The notes below the pieces were generated by a model. That model made no database searches and was not told the DNA's origin. It worked only from the letters and a program-made list of their open reading frames with translations. Shown here piece by piece: positions 1 through 7,481 of a DNA stretch of 64,000 nt. The stretch spans positions 186,001-250,000 of the forward strand of contig NZ_JACOPF010000002.1 of the NCBI RefSeq assembly GCF_014287475.1, given 5' to 3'. The translations under genes and the position numbers were made by a program. The DNA is from Mediterraneibacter hominis. Its GTDB lineage: Bacteria > Bacillota > Clostridia > Lachnospirales > Lachnospiraceae. Position 1 is the stretch's first letter, and each line of letters starts with the position of its first letter.

Positions 1-2
1 TT

Positions 3-686
3 GTACTTTGTCCGGGACGTGTTTCTACACCGGTTGCAGATTTTACAGTAGGGCTCATGCTTGCAGAAACTAGGAATATTGTGCGCGGAGATAAGGGAAT
101 GCGTGCAGGGCAGTGGGAAGTAGCTTATCCGAATGAAGGACGAATTCATACGCTTAGAAATGCAGTAGTAGGACTGATCGGGTATGGACAAGTAGGTAGT
201 AAAGTGGCAGCAAGATTAGTACCTTTCGGGGCCAAAGTCATTGTATATGATCCTTATTGTGCACCTGAAAGAATTGAACAGGCAGGATTTAAGGTAGTTT
301 CACTAGAAGAATTATTAAAGACCTCAGACATCGTTTCTATGCATTTCCGCTTGACTCCGGAAACAGAGAAAATGATAGGAGCAGAACAGATTGCTATGAT
401 GAAACCAAGCGCTTATCTGGTTAATACTGCCAGAGCGGGTTTAGTGGATGAGGAGGCTCTTGTAAAGGCATTAGAGGAAAAGAGAATTACTGGAGCAGCA
501 CTGGACGTTTATATGGAAGAACCACTTCCGTTGGAACATCCGCTGCGTAAGCTGGAGAATGTTACACTGATTCCTCATCTGGCGGGCGTTTGCTGTGAAC
601 TGGAGGAACTTTCTATGGAAATTCTTTCAGTAGATTTAGAACACTATTTAAAGGGAGAAAAATTGAATAATGAAGTAAAAATTTAG
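3..686 (+). CDS. D-isomer specific 2-hydroxyacid dehydrogenase (3-phosphoglycerate dehydrogenase family), 5' partial
   Basis: The reading frame is open from the left edge of the window, so the N-terminal catalytic part lies outside; an in-frame ATG at 57 is internal. The visible part has the NAD-binding Rossmann fold: GLIGYGQVG glycine motif, then an acidic residue in VYDPY that should bind the NAD ribose. It also has the family signature around NTARAGLVDEEAL with the catalytic Arg, and the PLPLEHPLRKLENVTLIPHLAG region carrying the catalytic His. It should oxidise or reduce a 2-hydroxy/2-keto acid with NAD(H). Its place in front of PTS genes suggests sugar-acid catabolism rather than serine synthesis, but the substrate cannot be read from sequence. 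Confidence 0.85.
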   Translation, partial: VLCPGRVSTPVADFTVGLMLAETRNIVRGDKGMRAGQWEVAYPNEGRIHTLRNAVVGLIGYGQVGSKVAARLVPFGAKVIVYDPYCAPERIEQAGFKVVSLEELLKTSDIVSMHFRLTPETEKMIGAEQIAMMKPSAYLVNTARAGLVDEEALVKALEEKRITGAALDVYMEEPLPLEHPLRKLENVTLIPHLAGVCCELEELSMEILSVDLEHYLKGEKLNNEVKI

Positions 687-710
687 ATGAATAACCAGGA
701 GGTAAAAGGA

Positions 711-1460
711 ATGAATAATATGCTCTTGATAGCAGTTGGCATAGGCTTTGTGTACTATCTTGCCTATATGGAGAGCCCGTGGGTACAGTACTTTTTTAAA
801 GAGGCAATTGTGATTGGCGCGGTAGTTGGTTTAATTATGGGGGATTTTAAAACAGGACTTATGATGGGCGGCAACTTCCAGATTCTTTATATTGCCGGCG
901 TTATGGCTCCGGGGGGAAACCTTTCCGTTGATTCTCAGCTTGCCTGCTGCATTGCGATTCCAGTTGCGATGGCATCGGGAATGGGAGTTGAAGAGGCAAT
1001 GGTTTTATCCGTTCCGTTTGGTGTACTCGGCGTATTTTTAGATAATATCAGAAGAACAATTATGGGCTTCTGGACAAGAAGAGCTGATAAGCATGCACTG
1101 GAAGGAAATACGAAGGCAATTATGTTTGATGGTATAGGAGGTCCGCTTATATTCAATATTTTCCTGAGATGGATTCCAGTGGCAGTTATTGTATATATGG
1201 GAGTTGATGCGGCTACGGCAATCGTAAATGCAATCCCAGAGTGGCTGATGGAAGGCTTTAAGGTGGCCGGCGGTATGCTTCCGGCAACAGGGCTTGCATT
1301 GATCCTGGTAATGCTTAATAAACCGATGCTGCTTGTATATTATGTGTTGGCAGTGGTACTTACACAGCTTCTGTCTATGCCGATCGTAGCAGCGGCAGTG
1401 ATTGGAGGCGTACTGGCAATTTTACATGTAACATTCACGACAAAGGCTGAGGAAGCATAG
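711..1460 (+). CDS. PTS mannose/fructose/sorbose family transporter subunit IIC
   Basis: Membrane channel subunit of a mannose-class phosphotransferase system. The protein is almost wholly hydrophobic with several membrane segments and the EIIC glycine-rich stretch MGGNFQILYIAG, followed by SVDSQLACCIAIPVA. I start at 711, eight residues inside the longest frame, because AGGAGGT at 697-703 is correctly spaced for that ATG. It is followed by IID (16-base gap) and IIB. No IIA gene is seen, so it is either upstream of the window or supplied from elsewhere. The substrate is unknown; the neighbouring dehydrogenase and hexulose-phosphate-synthase-like gene point to a sugar acid or ketose. Confidence 0.88.
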   Translation: MNNMLLIAVGIGFVYYLAYMESPWVQYFFKEAIVIGAVVGLIMGDFKTGLMMGGNFQILYIAGVMAPGGNLSVDSQLACCIAIPVAMASGMGVEEAMVLSVPFGVLGVFLDNIRRTIMGFWTRRADKHALEGNTKAIMFDGIGGPLIFNIFLRWIPVAVIVYMGVDAATAIVNAIPEWLMEGFKVAGGMLPATGLALILVMLNKPMLLVYYVLAVVLTQLLSMPIVAAAVIGGVLAILHVTFTTKAEEA

Positions 1461-1476
1461 AAAGGGGGATAAACAT

Positions 1477-2331
1477 ATGGCAGATAATAGGGAAAACAAG
1501 ATTTCCGAAACAGACGGGGCTGCAAAGAGAATTGCACTTGAAAAAAAGGATATTACAAAAACATACCTTTACTGGCAGTTATTTCACAGGATATCTCAAT
1601 GTTTTGAAAGATACTATGGGCTAGGTACGTGCATTACGTTGATTCCTATTCTGAAAAAACTGTATCCAAAGAAGGACGATCTAAGTAAGGCGCTTACGAG
1701 ACATCTACAGACATTTATGACGGATCCAGGATTTGGCTCTGCTATTATTGGTCTGGTTGCTGCAATGGAGGAACAAAAGGCAAATGGAGAAGAAATTTCA
1801 GATGAGATGATCACAGGAATTAAATCGGCGCTTATGGGACCGTCTGCAGGATTTGGGGATGCGCTTAATTCAGCAACGATGTCTTCCATTTTCAGAGCAT
1901 TGTTTATTCCTTTCGCAGTTGCAGGGAGCGCGGCAGGTTTGCTGGCAGCTGTATGCATTTTCTTGTGGTTCAATGCCGTATCTTATTTTTCCATACATTT
2001 TGGATACAGCAAGGGCAAGTCACAGATGTTGGAGATGCTGCATTCTGGGAAGATGAAGGCTCTTGTAATGGGAGCAAGCGTTCTGGGATGTTTTATGATG
2101 GGAGTTATGACTACGAGCTATGTAAAAATTACGTTGGTTCCAGAATGGACGCTTTCTACAGGTAGTGTGTTAAATCTACAGAGTACGATAGACGGAATTC
2201 TTCCGGGGATTTTGCCTATGGGACTTACCTTAGGATGCTATGCATATCTTAGAAAAGGCGGAAAGATCATTTACGCGATTATTACGACGATTATAATTGC
2301 AGTGTTGGGGGCTTTTGTAGGACTATTTTAG
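1477..2331 (+). CDS. PTS mannose/fructose/sorbose family transporter subunit IID
   Basis: Second membrane subunit of the mannose-class PTS. It shows the family landmarks: a soluble N-terminal part with LYWQLFHRISQCFERYYG, then GFGSAIIGLVAAMEEQKANG, IKSALMGPSAGFGDALN, and hydrophobic C-terminal segments ending ITTIIIAVLGAFVGLF. Length (284 residues) is normal. AAAGGGGG sits just before the ATG. It forms the sugar channel with IIC and lies between IIC and IIB in one operon. Confidence 0.9.
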   Translation: MADNRENKISETDGAAKRIALEKKDITKTYLYWQLFHRISQCFERYYGLGTCITLIPILKKLYPKKDDLSKALTRHLQTFMTDPGFGSAIIGLVAAMEEQKANGEEISDEMITGIKSALMGPSAGFGDALNSATMSSIFRALFIPFAVAGSAAGLLAAVCIFLWFNAVSYFSIHFGYSKGKSQMLEMLHSGKMKALVMGASVLGCFMMGVMTTSYVKITLVPEWTLSTGSVLNLQSTIDGILPGILPMGLTLGCYAYLRKGGKIIYAIITTIIIAVLGAFVGLF

Positions 2332-2398
2332 ATGAAGAAAGCGGAAAGCCAAGTAGTATCTTTAAAATACTGCACGCTTCCGATTAGAGGTAAAAGGT

Positions 2399-2887
2399 AT
2401 GGCAGAAATAGGTTTTGTTAGAATTGATTCCAGAATGATTCATGGACAGATTACAACAAGCTGGAATAATGTAGTACATGCAAAGAAAATTATTGTGATT
2501 GATGATGTAGTTGCGGCCAATGAAATGATGGCTATGGGATTACAGTTTGCAGCGCCGGCAGGGACAAAGGCACTCTGTTATTCGGTAGAACAGGCAGCGG
2601 CACAGTGGAGTATGGATTCATTTGGGAACGGAACGGTAATGGTCTTATTCCGCGATGTTCAAACTGCATATAAAACATGGAAAGCAGGATTCAAATACGA
2701 GAAACTGAATATAGGCAATATTCCAACTGCACCAGGACGTATAAGCGTGTATAAAACATGTTTTATGAATAAAGAAGAAATGGATTTGCTGAAAGAACTA
2801 GAGAAGGAAGGCGTAGAAATTTATTTACAGTTTATGCCCCAGGAAAAAATCGTATCTTTTGACAAATTAAAAGAAAAACTGAAATAG
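2399..2887 (+). CDS. PTS mannose/fructose/sorbose family transporter subunit IIB
   Basis: Cytoplasmic phosphocarrier that passes phosphate from IIA to the incoming sugar. The N-terminus VRIDSRMIHGQITTSW contains the family's phosphorylated His at residue 15. At 162 residues it is full length. It is separated from IID by 67 bases with no convincing gene; AGAGG precedes the ATG. It acts with the upstream IIC and IID. This is the order IIC-IID-IIB, with no IIA visible. Confidence 0.92.
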   Translation: MAEIGFVRIDSRMIHGQITTSWNNVVHAKKIIVIDDVVAANEMMAMGLQFAAPAGTKALCYSVEQAAAQWSMDSFGNGTVMVLFRDVQTAYKTWKAGFKYEKLNIGNIPTAPGRISVYKTCFMNKEEMDLLKELEKEGVEIYLQFMPQEKIVSFDKLKEKLK

Positions 2888-2902
2888 AACGGAGGATACA
2901 AA

Positions 2903-3559
2903 ATGATACCAAAGTTGCATTATGCGCTTGATACCCTGTCGGTAGAAGAGACATTAGACTGCCTGAAAGCCGGAGTAGGAGAAACAGCAGATATTATCGA
3001 GATGGGGTCAAGTATTATTTTGTCTGAGGGAAATAAGGTTATAAAATATGTAAAAACTCTTTTCCCCGATAAAGAAATCGTTGCGGACATTAAGATGCTT
3101 ATGCCAACAGCACGCGGTAGTGTGCCGCCACTTATGGATGCAGGGGCAGATGCTATTATCGCTGTCAGCAGTATAGATTTAGATATGATAGCTGTAGCTG
3201 TAGATGAAATCTATCATAAACGTAATAAGAAGATGTATATGTATATCCATATAGAAAATGGAAAAATGTATACAGAAGAATATATGGAAAAATGGCGCAG
3301 CGCAGGTATAAAAAATGTGATTTATCATTCTATTAATCCGGGATTTGCATGGGATAATAATGACACGGAAATAGTAAAAACTTTGTGTAAATCAGGTTTT
3401 GACGTATCTGTTACAGGGAAATTAAAACTGGAAAGTATTCGAGATTTTGCAGGACTTCCTATTTATTCCTTTATAGTAGGGACTGCGATTGCTAAAAGTG
3501 AGAATCCATTGAAACATATACAAATGTTTAAGAAGGAGATAGAAACCGTATTTGGTTAG
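2903..3559 (+). CDS. 3-hexulose-6-phosphate synthase / keto-gulonate-6-phosphate decarboxylase family protein, atypical active site
   Basis: Beta/alpha-barrel protein of the orotidine-5'-phosphate decarboxylase superfamily (218 residues). YALD (Asp10), IIEMG (Glu33) and ADIK (Asp62, Lys64) match the family active site. In typical members the motif reads Asp-x-Lys-x-x-Asp, but here the last position (67) is Met. The conserved His region is seen as VIYHSINPG (His142). Together with the PTS genes it probably handles a hexulose-6-phosphate or a sugar-acid phosphate. Loss of Asp67, which helps bind the metal or position the enediolate in studied members, makes the reaction uncertain. It is the last gene before a terminator. 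Start ATG has GGAGG at the right spacing. Confidence 0.75.
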   Translation: MIPKLHYALDTLSVEETLDCLKAGVGETADIIEMGSSIILSEGNKVIKYVKTLFPDKEIVADIKMLMPTARGSVPPLMDAGADAIIAVSSIDLDMIAVAVDEIYHKRNKKMYMYIHIENGKMYTEEYMEKWRSAGIKNVIYHSINPGFAWDNNDTEIVKTLCKSGFDVSVTGKLKLESIRDFAGLPIYSFIVGTAIAKSENPLKHIQMFKKEIETVFG

Positions 3560-3570
3560 GAGATGAAGCA

Positions 3571-3613
3571 GAACCCCTCGGTGTAGAGCATACACTGAGG
3601 GGTTCTTATATTT
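3571..3613 (+). terminator. Rho-independent terminator of the PTS operon
   Basis: AACCCCTC and GAGGGGTT arms, extended by GTGTA/TACAC with a mismatch, close a hairpin at 3572-3604 that is followed by the T-rich TTCTTATATTTCT. It lies 12 bases after the last gene of the operon. Confidence 0.85.
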
Positions 3614-3641
3614 CTATTGAAAGGGATAGAGAATGTATTTT

Positions 3642-3941
3642 CTAATCCCAATAGTAAGGTCCATTGCCTGTTTCTACTTCTTGTATCCGTCCAAACCCTC
3701 CTATTTGGATTTCATACCAATTATTCCCATTTACTATCTTGAATTTATACTCATTTAGCAGACCTTCATTTTCTACTTCCTGTGATACGATTTCGCCGCC
3801 GCCTGAATAGTTAAGAGCTATCTCTCTCGCCTCCTGCGCGTTTGTTCCCAGTATCATAACTCCGGCCACGCCGACAATGACGACGATAAGCAGAGCGCCT
3901 CCTATAATCATTCCAATTACTTTTTTAGACATTTTTTTCAT
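3642..3941 (-). CDS. Small membrane-anchored protein with PepSY-like tail
   Basis: A 99-residue protein. After MKKMSKK comes one long hydrophobic segment (about residues 8-32), followed by an exported tail. The tail has the repeat-like EAREIAL ... ISQEVENEG ... NWYEIQIGGFGRIQEVE pattern of PepSY domains, which often inhibit peptidases outside the membrane. A strong AAGGAG precedes the ATG. It lies 64 bases downstream of the lipoprotein gene on the same strand, and both have a PepSY-like end, so they probably form one operon. Function is inferred from fold resemblance only. Confidence 0.7.
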   Translation of the reverse strand: MKKMSKKVIGMIIGGALLIVVIVGVAGVMILGTNAQEAREIALNYSGGGEIVSQEVENEGLLNEYKFKIVNGNNWYEIQIGGFGRIQEVETGNGPYYWD

Positions 3942-4005
3942 AATATATTCTCCTTTTTATAATTTCTTTAATTTACCTGTCTGCATTTTATTTCCAGACT
4001 TTATT

Positions 4006-4590
4006 TTAATGCCAGTATTCTTGTTCCCATTTTAGGATAGTACCGGAATTTGCGTCAATATCAAATTCGTATTCCATTCTGTCATACCAGATGTCGCCTT
4101 CATATACATAGAAGCCGTCGTCAAAGTCCAGATGGATAGCCAGGTTCTGCTCCGTCGCGCCGGGAACCTTCTGTAGCGCAATCTGCTTTGCCTGCTCCAG
4201 GTCAATAGCGACGTTAGACTGCGGCGCGGAATAAGCAGGAGCAGGCGTGCTCTTCGGTACGGTGTTGCTCTGCTGCGAGGTCTGTCCGCTGTTATTTTGT
4301 GTCTGTTCCTGCTGGCTGCCGGCTGCGGACGCCTCCAGCTGTGCTTCTGCATTCTGGGTGTTGTCAGCCTTCGTGCCGTCCTGCCCGTTCTTCAAGCTGT
4401 CAAGCTCCTTCCTTAATGAATCGATTTCAGCCTGCAGCGCCTCTTCATTCTGTTTGCTCTGCGTCTGCGTCTCATTTACGGGAGCAGTGTTTTGCGAAGA
4501 TATATCCTGCTGCGGAGTATTTTGGACGCCGCATCCTGCTACAAAAGTAAATCCTAAAGCAATCGATAAAACAATAATATATATTTTCAT
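4006..4590 (-). CDS. Lipoprotein with coiled coil and C-terminal PepSY domain
   Basis: A 194-residue exported lipoprotein. The start at 4590 is chosen because MKIYIIVLSIALGFTFVAGC is a classic lipoprotein signal with the lipobox cysteine at 20, and AGGAAGGA lies just upstream; a longer open frame exists but has no signal. After the cysteine there is a Gln/Asn/Ser-rich linker and a short coiled coil around EALQAEIDSLRKELDSLKNG. The C-terminal ~75 residues resemble a PepSY domain (EQAKQIALQKVPGA ... FYVYEGDIWYDRMEYEFDID ... GTILKWE). It is probably tethered to the outer face of the membrane. It is divergent from the glycosyltransferase gene. Confidence 0.78.
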   Translation of the reverse strand: MKIYIIVLSIALGFTFVAGCGVQNTPQQDISSQNTAPVNETQTQSKQNEEALQAEIDSLRKELDSLKNGQDGTKADNTQNAEAQLEASAAGSQQEQTQNNSGQTSQQSNTVPKSTPAPAYSAPQSNVAIDLEQAKQIALQKVPGATEQNLAIHLDFDDGFYVYEGDIWYDRMEYEFDIDANSGTILKWEQEYWH

Positions 4591-4772
4591 ATGTATATCC
4601 TTCCTTTCTTTTTTCTGATTTTTTATTTGCAGGTTTGTTTTGTTAAATACACTATATCCGGCAAACATTAAAAGAAGATTAAAAAAATAAATTTTTAAAA
4701 ATTTTATTGAAAAATGTGTGAACGGTACGTATAGGAGAACAGAATGTAGCAAAGAAAAACATTTTAAAGGAC

Positions 4773-4800
4773 TTAAGTTTTCCGGGTGGGAAGGCGATAT
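4773..4800 (+). promoter_or_regulatory. SigD (sigma-28) promoter of the glycosyltransferase/FkbM gene
   Basis: TTAA at 4773-4776 (within TTAAGTTT) and GGCGATAT at 4793-4800, spacer 16. The block is nearly the same as the two flagellin promoters, but its G-rich spacer is broken (GGGTGGGAAGG) rather than a pure G run. The 332-base stretch 4591-4922 otherwise holds only AT-rich DNA and the leader hairpin at 4866-4887; I see no further gene in it. Confidence 0.75.
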
Positions 4801-4865
4801 ATAAAATAGACGGCGGAGGGGATTAGTATTCCTTCGCATACTATATATAAAAGAAAAAGAGAGCG

Positions 4866-4887
4866 GCATCCGGCTTTTGCCGGATGC
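4866..4887 (+). promoter_or_regulatory. Perfect hairpin in the glycosyltransferase leader
   Basis: GCATCCGGC, a TTTT loop, then GCCGGATGC: nine perfect pairs about 55 bases downstream of the SigD -10 box and 36 bases before the start codon. It has no T-run, so it is not a typical terminator. It may stabilise the mRNA or modulate leader folding. Confidence 0.55.
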
Positions 4888-4922
4888 TTCTGTCGTTCTA
4901 TAAGGGAAGAAGGAGGAGAAGA

Positions 4923-7226
4923 ATGAAGAAAAAAGTACGTCTTTCCCAATGCATGATTGTAAAAAATGAAGAAAAAAATATACGCCGCGCTCTGGAATGG
5001 GCAAAAGGGATTGCCTGTGAGCAGATTGTGGTGGATACAGGCTCCACCGACCGTACAGTGGAGATTGCCGAGAAGATGGGAGCGAAAGTGTTTCACTATA
5101 CCTGGCAGGAGGATTTTGCGGCGGCAAAGAATTACGCGATAGAGCAGGCGTCTGGAAACTGGATTGCTTTTTTAGATGCAGACGAGTATTTTACAAAAGA
5201 AGATGCCAGAAAGCTTCCGGCAATTTTAGAACAAGCGATGACGAAAAATAAAATGACAGACCTTCCTCAGATGGTACGGTGTGCGTGGATACAGCTTGGA
5301 GACGACGGCAAAGCCTTTGCTGTCTCTGTGCAGGACCGTATTTTTCGTAATATACCTTCGATTCGTTATCACGGTAAAATACACGAACAGATAGGGCTGC
5401 CTTCAGGCAGGCCGATGCGCTGTTTGAATATGCAGGATACGCTGTCTATCATGCATACGGGTTATACAAAAGCAGCCTATGAGGAAACAGGAAAAAGTCA
5501 GCGCAATATCCGCATGCTAAGACGGGAAGTAGAGGAAAATCCCCAGAACTGGTCAGCATGGTCTTACCTGGGAGACTCTCTGGTAACGGACGGGCAACAG
5601 GAGGAGGCAGTTAAATGCTATGAAAAAGTAGTAGAGGAGAGCAAAGAAGGCGAGATCAGCCGCGAACGTTACCAGAATGCTGCGATCCGCCTGCTTCAGT
5701 TTGCCATGGATAAACCGGTGGACAGGAAGAGAATACTGGAACTGGCAGAAAAAGCAGGCTATCCGGAGACAAAGCACCCAGATGTCTACGCGTGGATCGG
5801 CATTTATGATATGAACCAGGAAAACTATAAAGAAGCATATCAGGAATTAAAAACAGCTCTGGAATATGCGGAGGGCTACAGAGGTATAGACGTGATTTTT
5901 ACAAGCGGCAATCTACAGAAGCTGTATACGTGGATGACTGAGATAAGCAGAAAACTTGCTTATCCCCAGGATACAGTCAGATACGGAGTGCTTGCGCTAA
6001 GGACAGACCGGTATATGGACGGAGTACTGGCGGCGATACTTTCTTTTTTGAGAGAAGAGCCCGGTGAAGAAAAAGGCGCAGAAGGAACTTGGAATTTTCT
6101 CGGAAAATTATATGATGTTTCAAATTCCAGGGAGCTTTTCTTTTTATATAAATGTGCAAAGGCGGCGGGATTTATATCCTTAGAAGAAAAAATACTGTCA
6201 GTACTTTCTGACGCAGACAGAGAATTTCTGCTGGCAAAACCAGAAGAGGGGGGGGACATACAGTACTATAATTACGTGGATCGGGAGTTTTTTAAATGGG
6301 TATCTTATATACAAAATACAGAAGAGGAAACGATACTGTCAGATATAAAAAGAGCACTGGATAAGCTGAAAGAAAAAAGCGGGCGGACATGGAAAGCATA
6401 TGTAGAGTATTATCAAAAATTTCCGTTTTGGGGGAATTTACAACCGGAAACAGACGATTATGAGACGCTGCGGCGCAGAGCAGGCATGATGAAGCGGCAG
6501 GTAGATCAATTTGTCTGGCTGTATGAGAGGCTGGCAGATTACCAATCAAAAAGAGTACTTTTGGCAGTACTGTCAAACTGGACGTATTTAGACATCAGCA
6601 AGCTGGAGAAGGCGACAGAGAAAACGGAGCAGTATTTCGATCTGAATCTGATTTTCAAAGCAGACGGAGAAGTGTTTGTAGACTTAGGAGCCTACAATGG
6701 AGATACCATACAGGAGTTTATAAACATATACGGCTCTTCGTACAGGAAAATATATGCATATGAGGCGGACATAGCACAAGCAAAATACGCAGAAAGAAAC
6801 CTTGCCTCTCTGCATGACATAGAAATACGGCATAAAGGAGCAGGGAAGGAGCAGGGATATTACAGGCTGGAGAGGGGGGGGGCAGCGTCGAGTGCAGGCA
6901 GGATAGCGAGAGGAGAGGACATATCGGAAATGACGGAAGACACGGTGGAGGTTGTTTCGCTGGACGAGGACATATGTGAGCCGGTAAGCTGGATCAAGAT
7001 GGACATAGAAGGCTCGGAATATGATGCGCTTTTGGGCTGTAAAAACCACATTAAAAAGGAACAGCCAAAGCTGTCTGTATCGGTATACCATGGCTATGAA
7101 GACATTATCCGGCTGCCGCTTCTCATTGATGAGATCAACCCCTCCTACCGGTTTTATCTGCGGTATTATGGGGGCAACCTGATTCCGACAGAGCTTGTGC
7201 TTACGGCATTGCCGGAGAAAAGGTAG
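4923..7226 (+). CDS. Glycosyltransferase family 2 / TPR / FkbM methyltransferase fusion, probable flagellin modification enzyme, with two poly-G tracts
   Basis: A 767-residue fusion. Residues about 5-200 are a GT-A family 2 glycosyltransferase (SQCMIVKNEEKNI, VDTGSTDRT, the DxD-type FLDADEYF near 83). Residues about 195-330 hold TPR-like repeats (WSAWSYLGDSLVTDGQQEEA). A helical middle follows, and residues about 575-755 are an FkbM-type SAM methyltransferase (VFVDLGAYNGDTI, then IKMDIEGSEYDAL). The start at 4923 follows AAGGAGG. It is transcribed from a flagellin-like SigD promoter and lies directly upstream of flagellin 1, so it likely glycosylates flagellin and methylates the glycan; the exact sugar is unknown. 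The frame contains G8 at codons 442-445 and G9 near codon 650. Both are in frame in this sequence, so the gene is predicted ON, and a one-base slip at either would remove or break the FkbM domain. Confidence 0.85.
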   Translation: MKKKVRLSQCMIVKNEEKNIRRALEWAKGIACEQIVVDTGSTDRTVEIAEKMGAKVFHYTWQEDFAAAKNYAIEQASGNWIAFLDADEYFTKEDARKLPAILEQAMTKNKMTDLPQMVRCAWIQLGDDGKAFAVSVQDRIFRNIPSIRYHGKIHEQIGLPSGRPMRCLNMQDTLSIMHTGYTKAAYEETGKSQRNIRMLRREVEENPQNWSAWSYLGDSLVTDGQQEEAVKCYEKVVEESKEGEISRERYQNAAIRLLQFAMDKPVDRKRILELAEKAGYPETKHPDVYAWIGIYDMNQENYKEAYQELKTALEYAEGYRGIDVIFTSGNLQKLYTWMTEISRKLAYPQDTVRYGVLALRTDRYMDGVLAAILSFLREEPGEEKGAEGTWNFLGKLYDVSNSRELFFLYKCAKAAGFISLEEKILSVLSDADREFLLAKPEEGGDIQYYNYVDREFFKWVSYIQNTEEETILSDIKRALDKLKEKSGRTWKAYVEYYQKFPFWGNLQPETDDYETLRRRAGMMKRQVDQFVWLYERLADYQSKRVLLAVLSNWTYLDISKLEKATEKTEQYFDLNLIFKADGEVFVDLGAYNGDTIQEFINIYGSSYRKIYAYEADIAQAKYAERNLASLHDIEIRHKGAGKEQGYYRLERGGAASSAGRIARGEDISEMTEDTVEVVSLDEDICEPVSWIKMDIEGSEYDALLGCKNHIKKEQPKLSVSVYHGYEDIIRLPLLIDEINPSYRFYLRYYGGNLIPTELVLTALPEKR
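6248..6255 (+). repeat. Coding poly-G tract (G8) in the glycosyltransferase/FkbM gene
   Basis: Eight Gs spanning the end of a Glu codon, two Gly codons and the start of an Asp codon (EEGGD). A one-base change would shift the frame between the glycosyltransferase/TPR part and the FkbM domain. Confidence 0.8.
6874..6882 (+). repeat. Coding poly-G tract (G9) inside the FkbM domain
   Basis: Nine Gs in the codons for RGGA, between the SAM-binding motif and the MDIEGSE motif. Slippage here would truncate the methyltransferase domain only. Confidence 0.8.
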
Positions 7227-7251
7227 TCTACATAAAAATATGCGCAGGGAC

Positions 7252-7277
7252 TTAAGTTTTTCTGGGGGGGGCGATAT
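7252..7277 (+). promoter_or_regulatory. SigD promoter of flagellin 1 with G8 tract in the spacer
   Basis: TTAA at 7252-7255 (inside TTAAGTTT, close to the long sigma-28 -35 consensus TAAAGTTT) and GGCGATAT at 7270-7277. The spacer is 14, one base short of the 15 found at the fliD, flgM and flagellin-2 promoters. G8 occupies 7264-7271 and forms most of the spacer. The rest of the 255-base gap holds the leader RNA described next. Confidence 0.8.
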
Positions 7278-7396
7278 ATAAAATAGGCGGCGTGATAAGG
7301 CGGCGCCAAAAAGGAGAGACAGACGCGCCTGTTATGAAAGAAGAAAACATATGAGGTAGCAGAAGAAAGTCTCTTTTACGTAAATAGTGGTTTCAC

Positions 7397-7425
7397 CATA
7401 CAGTGTATCGGCCGGACATTGTGTG
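7397..7425 (+). promoter_or_regulatory. Conserved leader stem-loop of flagellin 1 mRNA
   Basis: CATACAGTGT (7397-7406) pairs over all ten positions, with two G-U wobbles, with ACATTGTGTG (7416-7425) around the loop ATCGGCCGG. The flagellin 2 leader has different bases but the same ten-pair stem and nearly the same loop, which is covariation evidence for a real RNA structure. Confidence 0.7.
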
Positions 7426-7439
7426 ATGAGATAAATACA

Positions 7440-7474
7440 GGGGTAAAGGATAACCCCGTTTCATAACAAGGAGG
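7440..7474 (+). promoter_or_regulatory. Probable CsrA-binding hairpin plus Shine-Dalgarno of flagellin 1
   Basis: GGGGTAAAGGATAACCCC (7440-7457) folds with GGGG/CCCC plus flanking T-A pairs and shows AGGA in the loop. The Shine-Dalgarno AAGGAGG (7468-7474) holds a second GGA. This is the two-site arrangement known for CsrA repression of the Bacillus subtilis hag leader, and csrA and fliW are in this window. Confidence 0.65.
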
Positions 7475-7481
7475 TAAACAT

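Noticed and set aside
2332..2398. Short open frame between the PTS IID and IIB genes
   Set aside because: The ATG at 2332 has no ribosome site and the frame runs into IIB in another phase.
4591..5127. Longer minus-strand frame extending the lipoprotein upstream
   Set aside because: It would bury the lipoprotein signal, cross the SigD promoter and overlap the glycosyltransferase gene; the start at 4590 has the proper ribosome site.
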